A DNA stretch of 64,000 bases from Prochilodus magdalenae (lineage: Eukaryota; Chordata; Actinopteri; Characiformes; Prochilodontidae). Shown piece by piece: positions 50,787-63,965 of this stretch. The stretch covers positions 1-64,000 of the forward strand of contig JAMWET010001918.1 of the NCBI GenBank assembly GCA_024036415.1, in the 5' to 3' direction. A program made the translations under genes and the position numbers. Below the pieces are notes generated by a model that saw only the letters and a list, made by a program, of their open reading frames with translations, was not told the DNA's origin and searched no databases. Positions within the stretch are counted from its first letter, which is position 1; the number at the start of each line of letters is the position of its first letter.

Positions 50787-52223
50787 TGTTAGATCGTGTT
50801 GCGCAATACCATGTCCAAAAATTTTAAAACCACAGATTTTTTAAGGAGGCACCTACACAGACAAATGCTGTAAATGTAACGTATCTATACAAGGTGCACA
50901 TTGACTGCAAGCGATGTTCAGTTTCTCAGCTTGCCACAGTGCCACACGCAACACATTGCCAATACTACATTAAACCAAAGCCATTCTGAGACCAAAAAAG
51001 GCCACCGTAGATCACATGCAGCTTAACATGTACACAGAGAAAGATAGTGCTAAATGGTGAATGACCTCAGCTAAAGTTCCTTGCTTAGTCCTATTCAGCT
51101 TGTATCTTCCATTCTAAAAAACAGCCGATATATTTTATCTAATTTATACGAGCACTCTGCTACCTGACGTGATGCTATGGTGTATGACAGCCTTTAGTTG
51201 ACAGAGAAAGCTGCAGGAGTGCTCTGAGAACATACTCTGGCGCAAATAAGGATGTATAAGCCAAGAGCATGAGCAAGTCAGTTTGCAAAGAATGCTTTAG
51301 AACAGTTTTAACTGAGGGTGCCAACACATCAAACTTCCAAGTTTGGTGATTCTTCTGTTTCCAAATCATTAAAAAATTTAAGAAAGTGTTTCTGCATTCT
51401 GAAGAACAGTGATCTACAAACGAAATCTTGTTTATATAAATATGTTCATGTTTATAATTTGCTTGCTTTTAATATCGAAAATCAAATTTCAATATATTTC
51501 AAAGTACTATAATGAAGTTACAATTTCTAGCATCATATGAACACCATAACCAACCACATAGAAACTAATTCATTTAGTGCTGCTTACTTCTGCTATGCAG
51601 AGCCTGAGGTTATAGCTAGTTGTCCATTGGCAGGAGGAGGTGTGGTCGAGTGAGAGAGAGAGACATAGTTGCATATCTTTCTTAATTAAACCCAGGCATA
51701 GTTAGAGTCTGCTGTGTGGATACAAAAGCTGCATAGTGTTTGTGTTGAAGTTAAATTCTTCTTAGACGTAGACATACTAAGCAGTGATGAGGAGTTATGA
51801 TGTTCAGGAATAGCCAGCTCTGAAGCTAAATATAACCATGAGTAATGCCTGGAATCTTACTATTATTACTTTAGAAATGGAGAGACTTTTCCTTTTAAAG
51901 AGAGTAAGAGCCAACAACCTTCCCTGAACAACATGCGCTCAGACAGAAGATAACCTTAGTAATCAGGGCAGACACAGCCATTCTCACGCTCTCTCAGGTT
52001 ACTTCATCACTTGGTTCTTTTATTCATGCTGAGGAAGCATGCCAGAACGTTGATTGTGATGTGCATATTTGGAATAGGACAGCGGAGGAATTTTTAGACA
52101 CTTAAATGATGCTGCAGTACAGCTATTCACTAAATACTCTTCCCTCATTATATTTTCCTCTCATATAGTCTGTTTTAAAAACTGTGCTGACGTCAGTAAG
52201 AAAAACTATAATAATAAATAAAA

Positions 52224-53281
52224 CAGTTGCACCCAGAAGGAATCAACTGACAGGAATGAAATCAAACTGGGCAACTTGGACATTGTGAGATATGCATATG
52301 ATTCAAATTTCACGCTTGGCCGCACGTGTGACGTAAGCAAAGACGGGCCTCACTTGTCCTGTTGCACATGCTTTCCGTTCTCACTTGTGCTGTTGTGTTG
52401 ATAGCATCCTTTGCAAGTGATATATACCTCAAAGAAGAGTGCGAAAGAAATTTCAGCATTCAGAGGAGTCTGAGAGGGGTCACATCGTAGGGCTCCAGGA
52501 AATGGGATGGTCTCATCAAGGCACTGCGCACCAATCCGGTTGAGCGCATGCTACCATAGCACACTGCTGACAGCAGTGGATAGAAGAAGGCATGCACCAG
52601 AGACATGAAGGATCTGGGAGACCTCAAAGAACCACGGAGAGAGTACTCGAAAACAGTCCGGCATGCACGGAGAAACCCATCAGCCACATCCAACGTGCAC
52701 AAGAATTGGGGACATTCAGCAAGCAAGAGACTGATATCATCCACTAGTTATTAGTACCAGCACTGTTGGCAGGCAGCTGCACGACACAGGACTACATGCA
52801 AATAGACGACTGCCCTTAACACCACGTCAGTGAGGCCAAAGGCTGCAATGGTGTCGTGAAAGAGTCGTCAAAGTGACTCAGAATGGCATCGGGTCATCTT
52901 CAATGACAAGTCCCGCTTTTGTCTTGGTGGAGATGAGCAACAAAACTGTGTGTGGCGGAACTGTGGTCAGCACCAAGGTGAACGGTTTGTTGTCATGTGT
53001 CACATGTCCAGAAGACCTGGTGTTACTCCACCTCCACCCCTAATGCAAAATGTGCAGGAACTGCAGAATGGATTATCGCAGGACACCATTAGGAACCTCT
53101 GGCATGTTGCTTTAGCAAACATGAAGTCTCGACGCCATACTGAGATACACTACTTCTGTAAGTGTAGCTCAATATATATTGACCATATCAGTCTAAATTT
53201 ATCATCATTTATTGTTCCTGGTAACCTTTATCTTCCTTCCCACCAGCATTGCAATACCACCCTTCCTTCTGGGTGCAACTA
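52224..53281 (+). mobile_element. Near full-length copy of the internally deleted Tc1-like family
   Basis: Bounded by CAGTTGCACCCAGAAGGAAT at 52,224 and TTCCTTCTGGGTGCAACTA at 53,281, forming terminal inverted repeats of about 18 bp. It encodes remnants of a DD34E transposase (a VIFNDKSRFCLGGDE-like catalytic block near 52,890, then VWRNCGQHQGERFVVM), followed directly by C-terminal-like sequence. At about 1.06 kb it is shorter than an intact Tc1 element and has no continuous frame. It is the best reference for the other copies here. Confidence 0.82.
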
Positions 53282-54176
53282 TTTTTTGATGTTTGGTGAA
53301 TACATTGAATAGATTTAGTCACTGACATTACTTTAAATTAGCAAGTTATTAAAAACCCGGTGTCATTTGAAATTGCTGTAACCTCTCCAAAATAAAAATT
53401 AAAGCAGCCCCATCACAGATTTTCCACAACGCTTTCCAGATTTTCAGAGCTCTTAGAGTGACATTAACATTTTTCTTATATGAGGTTCGTGAAAAAAACA
53501 TTGACAGAGCATATGCACATTGCACATGTTTTCAATGTTAGCTACTGTCTATTGACAATGCAATTGACATAACCTCCCTGCCTTTCGTCTCTACCTATAA
53601 GGCATTGTACCGGACCCCTATGCTGCACCTTACGGGTGATGGGTTTTTGGGACAATAACAAAGTAATTACTACTAAATCATAATGTACAGATTAATAAAT
53701 AATGCATATAACTGTTAGTTGCAACTTTAGTTAGGATATCCATGTATCCAAACAAACACACCCATCTCAATCCTTATGACCGTTCCCATTAAAAGCTCAA
53801 GTCAGAATGGGCTGGTTTCACAGGTGAGAGCTTCAAAGGGCCCCTAGTGAGCTCTGCAGTTTCTGTTTCAGAGGTGCTCTAAAGATCTGACTCTGGACTC
53901 ATGACCTGTTGAACCTTCTGTATCACTTTAATAGGGCTGAGATGAAAGAGTGGGTGTTTTCACTCCTTTTCTCTTCTCCTTGCTCTGGACAACACGGTCC
54001 AGTAGACTGACCAAGTGAAATGTGAACCAAAGTCAGTGGGTGACCCGGAGAAAAAGGGAGTGCAGGTGTTCCACACACACTATGGCTACATCCTGACTAC
54101 ACACAAACACACACACATATAACATCCTACTTGTGTTATCAGTGAAAACAATACACGCATGTGCACACAAACTTAC

Positions 54177-54249
54177 TACTCGGGCTCGGAGACGAGATCC
54201 AAAGCTTTCATAACATCCTCAAGCAGTGTATCTGGAATGAACCCGTTAT
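54177..54249 (-). CDS. mindy3: MINDY3 internal coding exon (fourth from last)
   Basis: This 73-bp exon encodes NGFIPDTLLEDVMKALDLVS and EPE, with split aspartate and tyrosine codons at its edges. With the preceding exon it forms DPEDNGFIPDTLLEDV, the EF-hand-like segment of MINDY3. Position 12 of the would-be calcium loop is leucine instead of glutamate, so calcium binding is doubtful. The acceptor is TTTGTAG and the donor GTAAGT. Confidence 0.95.
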
Positions 54250-55614
54250 CTACAAAGAGAAGAAAGAGGAATAAAGAAACATATAGTTAGTTCTACTGCT
54301 TAGAACTAGGGGTCCTGATGTCTACAACATCATAATCAAATTACAACCAAAGTTATAACCACTTTATCTATTGGAATGATGATAAAAGTTAAAAAGCAGG
54401 AATTCACTTTAAATTAAAATTGCTGGGACTATTCTGCCTGACAATACTTCGCACACACCGTGATTCAAAGATAAGACAAAATCTAAATCATCATTGTCTT
54501 AATAATCATGTATTCATAATCATTTCATATAACTAGATGCAGGAGTACTTTTAGTGGCATTAACCTCTGCATTTAAGACTTTACAGGTTTATTCTATAAC
54601 AGCAAATTTTACATTTCAAAGTCTGAACAACTTCACAGTTTAATTATGCAGAAATGTTGCACAAATTAGTTAAATTCGCTTTTAAATTTAGAGTTTATAT
54701 TTAACTATACTGGACTTGGAAAAAAAACTGGTTTCATTGGTCCTTTCCTACACATTCACATGTATATATGGAAAGATAACTTATAGCTTTAGATATTTTA
54801 TACTTGCGTACAAAGATTTCATTTAATTACATCAATAAAACTGAGCAATATGGTGATGCACATCACTCAACATGGTTCGAGTCTAATGTGGTTAGGACAG
54901 ATATATATGTATACAAGCTTTCAAGAAGCAAATTTCAGACGCCAAACTTGCGTCTTCACTGATAAACTTCATTAGGACAAGGGGCAAAGATTGTAAATAA
55001 GATTTTTCCCAGAAATACAGCTTTATCCATGGCATCCGAGACCCCTCATCAAGCCTGCTCCTCCTATCTCACACGCTCTCCATCACTTTGACTCACTGCT
55101 GTCTTTGTATGGTAAAATATGAGCTCTGTGTGTTCGTCATTGGTATTTATAGCCCACCAAACTCTTAAAACCGCAGCCAAATCTCAAAAACAACCATGAT
55201 AGAAGAAAAGAGACAGTGGAGAACAGAAAAATGAAATGATTGCGCATGAGCTTGTACATGTTTATGTTTTTGCAGTATAAAAACACAACAATAATAATAA
55301 AAAAAAGTTAGTTCTGTATTAATTTAGGAGTGCTAATGAATAAACTAAAAGTAGGAAATACATTCTGGTAACATTTATAGCTGCAACAAAACGCACTGTT
55401 GCCCAAATTAGACAAATATGATCAATCGCATGTAATTACACAAAGAAATTGCATCAATTATTTTGATAATTTGACAAACGCTGGTTAGCATTACATCAAA
55501 TCCATACGGAAATGTTTCAATAGCAAATTTCTGTGCCCAAGTAGTTAACTGATATCTTCGAGCCAATAGGCATGCTGCTGATTGGTGTCCCACGCAGCAT
55601 TCACTTTCAGCTGG

Positions 55615-55845
55615 TGGTTGGTGTAGCTCAGTAGATAACACCACTACCCTCCAAGGAGTCAACACCACATTTTGGAGAATGGGGTTCGAATCCCGGTCTG
55701 GGTGACTATGCTGTGCTACACCAATAAGAGTCCTTGGGCAAGACTCCTAATACTACATTGGCCCACCTGTAATGTGATTAACATTGTAAGTCGCTCTGGA
55801 TAAGAGCGTCAGCTAAATGCCATAAATGTAAATGTAAATGTAAAT
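55615..55845 (+). mobile_element. tRNA-derived SINE
   Basis: It has GGTGTAGCTCAGTAGATAAC (box A) and GGTTCGAATCC at 55,683-55,693 (box B). The shared GTAAGTCGCTCTGGATAAGA tail follows, and the copy ends in repeated AAATGT units. Confidence 0.85.
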
Positions 55846-56132
55846 AGATTTTATACTAATCTCTGGTTTTAAGTCCCTTTTAATTAATAATAAAAAAAAA
55901 AGCTAGCAGAAAAAGGAGTATTCATTAGGAACCAGTACAGAAATAAACTCACTCATCCCCGTGTCTGACAGCCCTAGTTTTCAGGTATGTAAGCATGCAC
56001 GGCTTCAGCTGAGTACTGCGTGCACACGGAACAATGGCACTCGTGCAAGCCTGCTGCACTGTTTACATGCTTTGGTGTCAGAGATTATTTTCATCTGCCT
56101 GAACTATGTTGGCGAGAAACACTTGTACTTTG

Positions 56133-56133
<1 letters not shown>

Positions 56134-56169
<36 letters not shown>
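56134..56169. repeat. (CA)n microsatellite
   Basis: About 18 pure CA units. Confidence 0.95.
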
Positions 56170-56170
<1 letters not shown>

Positions 56171-56617
56171 TAGTATCACTATACTCACAAGGACCTTTAT
56201 TGACTTCTGTATTATTTCCTTATTACTTACACCTAAACTTAGCCCTGATTTCAGTAAACCAAACACAGCACTGTTATCTTTCTTGTAAACTTTGTGATTA
56301 AAAAAGATGGTTGTTTTTTCATGGCCTGCTTGTGGAGCTCAGACTGGTGCTACCCCCCCCCGGCCAACTCCTGTGCATGAGAAAGAATGTGGATTTGTTA
56401 GAAGAATGTTGTGCTTTTAAGTCTGAATCACTTTGTTTATTTGCCATTTACAGAAGAAGGGCTGTGAACCGACACTGGAGCTTCTTCCAGTGCACACATG
56501 TACAGGAAATCTACAGACTGTGAGGAGAAATTCACTGAATCTGACTAAAAGTGCATTGGACTGAACTTTAATTCAATATAAGGTTTTTCTTTACATACTA
56601 CAGTCATCACAGAAAAA

Positions 56618-57597
56618 AGTTACACCCAGATAGAAACAACCAAACAGCATAGAAACTTGGTGGGTAGACAAATTATTCAAGTTTCTACCTGACTGACTAT
56701 ATAAGGTCGTCCCATTGCACATGCTTTCCATTCTGACTTGTGCTGTGGTGTTGGTAGCATCCTTTGTAAGCACAGTATATCTCAGAGAAGAGTGTAAAAG
56801 TAACCCAAGCAGTTGGAAAAGTTGGAGATGAAATGAGATGGTCTTTTTGACATTTTGCGAGTGCACCAGTTGAGCGAATACTACCATAGAATGCTGTGGG
56901 CTGCAGAGGACAGAAGAAGGTATGCACCACTGACATCAAGAATCTGGTAGACCTACACAAACTAAGGAGAGAGAGAACCAACGAGGAGTCCGCCATGCAC
57001 AGCCTGACCCAACAGGCATGACTGCGGACATTCAGTAAACAATGATGTCCGCCATGAGTCATCCTGTCAGTGCCAGAACCGTTGGCAGACGGCTGCATGA
57101 TGCAGGACTACAATGTATGCAGACTGTTGCTATGCCTGCGCCCTTAGCACTACGTCAATGTCACCAAAGACTGCAATGATAACGTGCCAGACTGTTGTGG
57201 AGCAAGTTTTTTCTTGATGGAGATGATAAACCAAACCCATGTGTGGAAGCACCGTGGTCTGTGCCAAGACAAACTGTTTGTTGTCACTCGTCACATGTCC
57301 AGAAGGCCTGTTGTCACTCCACCTCCACTGCAGGAACTGTGTGAGAACTTTCAAGCTGCAAGGGATGGATTATCACAGGACACGATTATGAAGTTCTACA
57401 ACTTCATGCTGAGATGTCTGGGATGTTGCATTAGAAAACATGGTGGCCTGGCGCCATACTGAGAAACACTACTTCTGTATGTGTACCTGTAAATATTGTC
57501 CAAGTCAGTTTAAATTTATCATCATGTATTGTTCCTGGTAACTTTATCTCCTTCCCCAATAGCATTGCAATCTGACACTTCCTTCTGGATGCAACTA
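56618..57597 (+). mobile_element. Internally deleted Tc1-like element
   Basis: It is bounded by AGTTACACCCAGATAGAAAC and CTTCCTTCTGGATGCAACT. It carries the family's promoter-like CCCATTGCACATGCTTTCC segment, the VWKHRGLCQDKLFVVTRHMS remnant and the C-terminal LQELCENFQAARDGLSQDT remnant. Inactive. Confidence 0.78.
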
Positions 57598-58471
57598 TGT
57601 TTTTTAATTGATTTTTTATTAAATATACATCTTTCAAGTTTTATAATAAAATTTAACGTTTTTTCTTTTTTTTAAAGAGTTGGTATGTTTCATTTGCTTT
57701 ACTCAAGCTGGCAATGAATTCCACAAGGTTGTGTTGTCTGAACCAGAGAAAAATCTGACCTTAAAATGGTCAATGTCCCGATTTTCGTTAAATTTCAAGA
57801 GAGACGCAAAAATTGTGTGTAATCTGTAAAATTTCTTTTCTCTTTTAACATTTTTCAAATTAAATTTTTTTCTGCAGTTAACTTTTAGTTTGAAATAAAC
57901 AAAAAAAGATCCCAGATGTCCAATGTGCATGTGCCTTTTACCTTAAAGTTAAACAAATAATAAGTAAATAAAGAATGGCCTCTGAGTTTTATATAGAACT
58001 GCATGCACTATGATTTCTCTCCTGTGTTTTATGTTCAACAGTAAGAGTATGAGACATGCAGCCATATTTTTCTGATAAAACCAAAACACAAAAATGTTGT
58101 TTACCACGTTAGAAATTGTGTTAAACTCTTACAGGAACAGTCCGTCTTTGAGAAGTCACTAAACCCTAAAAACAGTCTGTTTCTGGCTTGCAAGCTAGTG
58201 TACACAGAGTCCTGACAATCTTAATATGCACACATGTACCCGATAAGGAAGAGCCACAGGACTGTCCTAGTTAAAAAAGCCAGATGCTTTTATGGGTATG
58301 CTTAAGCTTTTTCTTCCCTCTCTTGATATATTTTTCCCTTTTTAGCTCCTCTATATACCCTCTCCTCAGGGGGCTTCAGGATGGAGACTTTCATAAGGTG
58401 AGCAATAAAGAGAGGAAAAGCAGAGAAAATATTACTTTGGCTTACAAAAATCACAAAAGCAGATACTTACG

Positions 58472-58519
58472 GACACACGCACACACACGCGCACGCGCGC
58501 ACACACAAACACACACACA
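58472..58519. repeat. Alternating purine/pyrimidine (AC/GC)n run
   Basis: Nearly unbroken alternation of CA and CG steps, including GCGCACGCGCGCACAC. This composition favours left-handed Z-DNA. Confidence 0.85.
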
Positions 58520-61500
58520 GGCTAACGTTTTTCCCCCCAAGGACAGTTACTAAACCTAGCTGTTCAGTCAGTTCTCCCTCTATTAATCTGCAGGAGAGCT
58601 AGTTACGCTAGTGTGACAAAGCAAATAAATTGTATTTTCCTTTTGTACTGTTTCACAGATTGCAGCTTTCAAGCTAGAAGCACAAAGCTTGAGATTGCAT
58701 AGCCAATGCAGAAGTACTATTCCTGTTGGGACTAACTGTACAGTATCTGTGGTTTTCAAACAGCATTTGTTTAAATTAAGGAAATTAAAAGGCCACCATA
58801 CATGTACCATGCACACCACATAATGCAGCATCCAAACATTAGAAACATTGCTTTAAACATGCATAGCGGTGCAGACACATCGTGTTAAGGCATGCCAGCA
58901 AGAACACTGAGTGCTGTTTAGTGTCTTAGTGCGTACTTGCGTGACACTCAGCATTATCCAATACTACATTAAATTAACACTGAAACACAGGCAGTCAGTC
59001 TATTAGGTAAACAAACAAATGCTATCGGCTAACTTGACTAGCCTAGCATTTTCCAGCTTTCTAACATTTAGCTCAGGAGGTAGTACACTGACGCCAAGTG
59101 ATGCCTGATGCAGTTTATAATTCATTCTATCTATACAAGTGTAAAAATGTTTTATGAAGCTGCAATGTGCATCTAACCCTGACCTTCATAAATCTTGCAT
59201 TTAGATTCACAGACATACTATTCCATTTGTATACACATATTAGTAACTTAGCAGCTACCTGGGAAAACAGCCTAGCAAAATCTTACCAATCACAAGAAAT
59301 ACTGTAAAACTAGACACACAAAGTCATTATACTTTTCTGACACTGCAAACCTTATGTTAGCTTCAGAAATGAACTATATTGTGTTGTATCTGATGTATAG
59401 AAGAAATCTTAATACCATACCTGACCCTAAATACTACAAATGACCTGAATGCACTAAACTGTGTGTACTTCTTTATTTGGGTTGTGTGCAACACAGAGTT
59501 TCAGTCTGCCGTGTATAAGCTAAACAGAAGAAGGTTTTATTCGATAAGCTGTCTATCAAAATATTTAATTTTCAAATGAAGAGCATGGTAATTGTATTAT
59601 AACCCCATTCTCATATTTAAAACTCATTTATAAAATGTAATATATTTGAAAAGTTTTTTTAACAAATATTATTTACAATTTTACTTGTGTAGAGTTCTAT
59701 TGGCTGAAAGGCTGATCCTGTTGAAGAGATAAAGGTTTCAATCATGCTGTGAATACAATAATAATAAACGTGCCTGAAATCAAGATTTCTGGGGTTCCTT
59801 GGAAATAAATCTCCACGATATTATGCTCTCATTGTCTAGCCTGCTTGACCCACAAAGGGTGAGCTTTTGTCTTTCAGCCTATCATATGTAATTATGCCCG
59901 GCATGTTTAGCATGAACTTGCACCATCTTCCTAAAGACTAATGGACAGAGTATATTGTTCCGCAACTGTCAAACTAAAGACAAAAGGGAAGATGTGCAAG
60001 TTAATGTGTAGAAGCGCACACTTCCAAACTAGCCAAGAACATATTCAGAAGAATTCCTAAACCAAAGACTTTGTTGCCATTAAAGCATCTATGCGAATGA
60101 GAAGCCAGTCGATATGGAACCCCCAAATAACACCCCTCCCCACCCCTAATTATTTTACGCACGGGTCTTAACTCACAAATCCACACAATAATAAGACTTT
60201 AATTTGAAATCTCGCACTGATTTTCATCAGTTATTTTTCTAATAACCAAAAAAGTGCAAGTCTGATTTCTTTCCCATCTTAATGCTTCCCCCTCATCCTC
60301 CCTCTCTTACATAGTAACGCACAAATAAACACTCTGAGTGTAGGGTCTCCTCTCGCTCTCTATGATAAGCAGCAGAGCAAATAAACCCATGAGGCGCTCT
60401 TTCCTGTGCAGAGCTGCCCTTATTCTGTTACAGTTTTTCCCCTCCATACATCTACCACTGGACATCTATCTCTCACTAAGTGTTTTCACACTAAGTACCT
60501 GCTACATCACTGACAATACATTTATGTTCTGGCTTTCCATTATTAAAACATTCAGATGTTTTCGGACTGTCTAAATAAGGTATTTTACTAGGACTCACAT
60601 GGCGACATTTGCTAAGAAAATATGGTTATATGGGATGTTATGGCACCTAAAATTAATTTACACAAAACATACTCCTGGGATGGAAATAGAAGAAGAAAGA
60701 ATAGAAAGAAGGAAAACAACCACAATAACAACAACAAAAGCATCACAAACTATTTGTTTTGCCAGCCATCCAGCAGCTACATCTAGCCAAAAGGCCATTT
60801 TTCTGTATGTTTGAGCTGTATGCCACTATGATTCTACACAAAATACATTTCAGTACAAAAACTCAAAACTCGAGTGCAAAAACAAAAGTATTACAGAAAA
60901 ATGAGAGTCACAATCAAGATGTCATCGTCTTTCCTGGTAATGTATCTGCCAGGGTTGCTGCACAAAGTTTTTAAAACAAAAGACTTTTTAATTGTAACTT
61001 TTTAAAACCTCAGCATCCAGATTATAACGTTTCCATCACATAACACAACCAATCAATTACGTCATGTATTACACATCTACTTTATTCAAACCTGATAGCT
61101 GAAAACCAGCATTTTCAGTGTGACTGCTGTCCTCCAGTCTTTTGCCAGTGGTCAGCTGTGACCACAGGACAACTGCTGGCTAAATAGTTTAGCTGGCAGA
61201 CTATGCTGGATTAGTTTTATATACAAGACTGTTTATGATCTGAACTCTTTAACACTGTCTCAGCAGAGTCTAATCTGTTTTAAAAAAATCTTTAAAAAAA
61301 CATAGCTTCACGATTTAGGTAAGTATATGGCACTTGTTAATGCTAGAGTTAAATCTGTGTAATTTAATTAAGACTGTGACATTCTGCACTGATACCTTGT
61401 TTTTTTTTTTAGCCAACTTTTTTCCCTACTTTTCAGACAGTTTAATGTTAAGCTAATGAACACCAGTTATTTTAAATATCCTGTTACTTATTAATTTTTG

Positions 61501-61832
61501 ATGTGTGCACAGCATAATACAATCTGAACTAACCGTTTTAGTTGTAGGCATTTTATACAGCACCAATACAAGCACATTAGTTGCTGTTAGCTTTGAATGT
61601 GCTAGTATTTCTGCTCATGTCAGTTTTAGGGGGGAGATGATCTTTTAGATCCAATGACATTTTAAAGCTACTTAAACACTTTGCAAGCTTTGTACCTGAG
61701 CATGTGTTTAACATTACACCGGGCATCCCTACTCACTAGCCATTAAGCTTTCATTTATTAGGTATTTAAAAATCGAAACTATTAGTTTTGTCATTGATCT
61801 TTAGGGATGTTTTGGTCTTTGTAAAGCTTTAC

Positions 61833-61905
61833 CTTCTGGGTCAAACGTCTGGAAGACTCTCCTGGCCTGTTCTGATGGTGACTCAGGGGCCACCAGGGAC
61901 ATCTC
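61833..61905 (-). CDS. mindy3: MINDY3 internal coding exon (fifth from last)
   Basis: This 73-bp exon encodes 24 residues, EMSLVAPESPSEQARRVFQT and FDPE, plus the first base of an aspartate codon. It matches the DMALVAPEAPSEQARRVFQT region of MINDY3. The acceptor is CTCTAG and the donor GTAAAG. Upstream exons, which should hold the catalytic Cys and His of the deubiquitinase fold, are not found in 61,906-64,000 and presumably lie beyond the window. The five exons together encode about 151 C-terminal residues. Confidence 0.95.
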
Positions 61906-62159
61906 CTAGAGCGAGAGAGAGATATTTGTCAGTGACTCTGCAAAACTCATTAAAAACAACCATTGTCAGCTGATGAGTGAACCAATCTTATCTTGGCTCC
62001 TTTATCATCATGATTAATAACTTATGAGATGGCCAATGTAGACCTTGGACCAAAAATATTTATGCTCCATGTTCTTGTTTAAAAAAAAAAAAGGCAGGGA
62101 AAAATACTTATGACCACAGTGAAGTGGCATATTAGCCTTAAAAAAAATATTTAAAAGAG

Positions 62160-62745
62160 TAGTTGGTGGGTAGGTTTGACATTGTAAGACATGCGAAGGA
62201 CTTGAGCTTCACGCTCTGACGCACATGTGACATAAGCAAGGACAGGTCTTTTCACTGTACCTGACTAACCCAACAGCCATGTTTCCGGACATTCTGCGAG
62301 CAGTGATGGCGGCCGTGTCATCATAGTACTGCCCACACCATTAGCAGATCACTGCACAATGCAGGACTACATTCACAGAGACCATTACAATGACAGCCTT
62401 TAACACCATGTCAGCAAGGCTGCAATGCTGTCCACTGTCATGTAGTGACTCAGAACAAGCAGTGGATCATCTTCAGTGACAAGTCCCACTCTTGTCTTGT
62501 TGGAGACGACCAACAAATCCCTGTGTGGAGGCACCGTGCTCAGTGACAAGATGAATGGTTGGTCATGCGCCACACGTCTCGAGGGACTGGTGTTTAAAAA
62601 GACTAGTGTCCAAAAGGCCTCAGCAATCAAGGCGGCCAGACGCCATATGCGAGAGACAGTACTACTGTACTGTGTAGCTCAATAAATATTGCCCATATCA
62701 GTCATCTTCCTTCCCAATAAAATTGCAATCCCACACTTATAAAAA
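62160..62745 (+). mobile_element. Shorter Tc1-like family copy
   Basis: It shares GACATAAGCAAGGACAGG, the TGACTCAGAA...TCATCTTCAGTGACAAGTCC catalytic block, VWRHRAQ-like sequence and the GTAGCTCAATAAATATTGCC 3' segment with 52,224-53,281. Its terminal repeats are not clear. Confidence 0.7.
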
Positions 62746-63804
62746 TAAAGCTACGATGTTAGTATCCCTAATTGTTGCAAATCTAAAGCGTAAGCAAATA
62801 ACAGCTAACATTAAGAAGAAAGTCGGAAGTATGAACAGCGTATTAGTCCAGACATTCTAAGATTTGGATCTGACACTGCTAAAGCCTCGCCATTGGTCCT
62901 AAATGCTCGAAGTCAACTATGCATGTCCAATTCTCACTGTGGTAAGGCCACAGAGCTAAATATCAAAGAATTCTTTCAGAATTCGTCACTCAACAGCCTA
63001 TATATATATATCCCTCTATCTACAAGCAGCCGGTATTAAACAAAATGTGTTTCAGAATCTGGGTCTTGCCTCATCCTTGACAGATGACATATACATATAG
63101 CTGTAGACCTAAAATAAAACCTTCATAATTTAGATATTTCAGGATTAAACTGTAAACACAAATGGACAATCTGGTCTTTAAGCTGCTGTTTAGGACATAA
63201 TTCTGTTTGAAAATATATACACTATAGAAAGTGGGACTATGTGATTTAACGGAACCTTTCTGGAGTTTATGCTTCATTCAGGCAATCAAGTAGGGAAAAA
63301 ACAGAGACTGTGCATAAACAAACAATGTAAGGTACACACGTCTGGCATGGCAAACACAGACTGAAACACTGATTAAAAGGGAAAAGATTTGGGTCCATCT
63401 GACAGACTTCAAAAGGGCTTTCCATGCTGGCCTAGCGGCAGTCATATCATGCCAAAAATTATAGAGCGACAACTGTCTTTAGATGAGGACATCATGACGT
63501 ACTCTACACAGCATGGTCAAATATTCTTCATTCTCACATAATGATGTACCAGTACACACAGGAAATTCCATGTTCACTTGGTCAACATGCTAGTTAATGC
63601 TATACACTGCAAAGGGTGCAATTTACCTTTAGCTCAGCTTCTCAGTTGGGTTTTTGGTAGAGTGCAGCGCTTCAAAAAAGGTTTAATACCAATAAAAATA
63701 GATCTTGGGCAGATAAAGTCAATTCCAGACTTTATATTTTATTATCTATTTAACTGCATATTATAATGAATTCAGTCCTATAGCGTGTGTATGGGATGAA
63801 AAAT

Positions 63805-63965
63805 TGGTTTCAGGTGTTCCAGCCACATTTCTTGCTAACAAGCGTATAAGATCAAGCACATATCCATGCAATCTCCACAGACAAACTGTGGCAGCTGAAT
63901 GGGTCAAACTAACAACCATAAGTCTGCTAAATTTCTGCCCTGCTAAATTTGCCCCAGTCAAATGA
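63805..63965 (+). mobile_element. Tc1-like transposon, 5' part
   Basis: CAGGTGTTCCAGCCACATTT, GCTAACAAGCGTATAAGATC and AAATTTCTGCCCTGCTAAAT correspond to the 5' region and early coding part of a widespread fish Tc1-like family. That family's consensus has GCTAACAGGTGTATAAAATC and AAATTTCTGCCCTGCTAGAG. It is deleted internally and may continue beyond the window. Confidence 0.65.

Larger units (their letters stand above)
50186..54176 (-). other. mindy3 intron
   Basis: This 4.0-kb intron contains a SINE (50,570-50,786) and a nearly full-length internally deleted Tc1-like element (52,224-53,281). Otherwise nothing is recognised. Confidence 0.85.
54250..61832 (-). other. mindy3 intron
   Basis: This 7.6-kb intron contains a SINE (55,615-55,845), a (CA)n run, a Tc1-like element (56,618-57,597) and an alternating purine/pyrimidine run near 58.5 kb. 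58,520-61,800 holds only AT-rich sequence without recognisable features. Confidence 0.85.
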
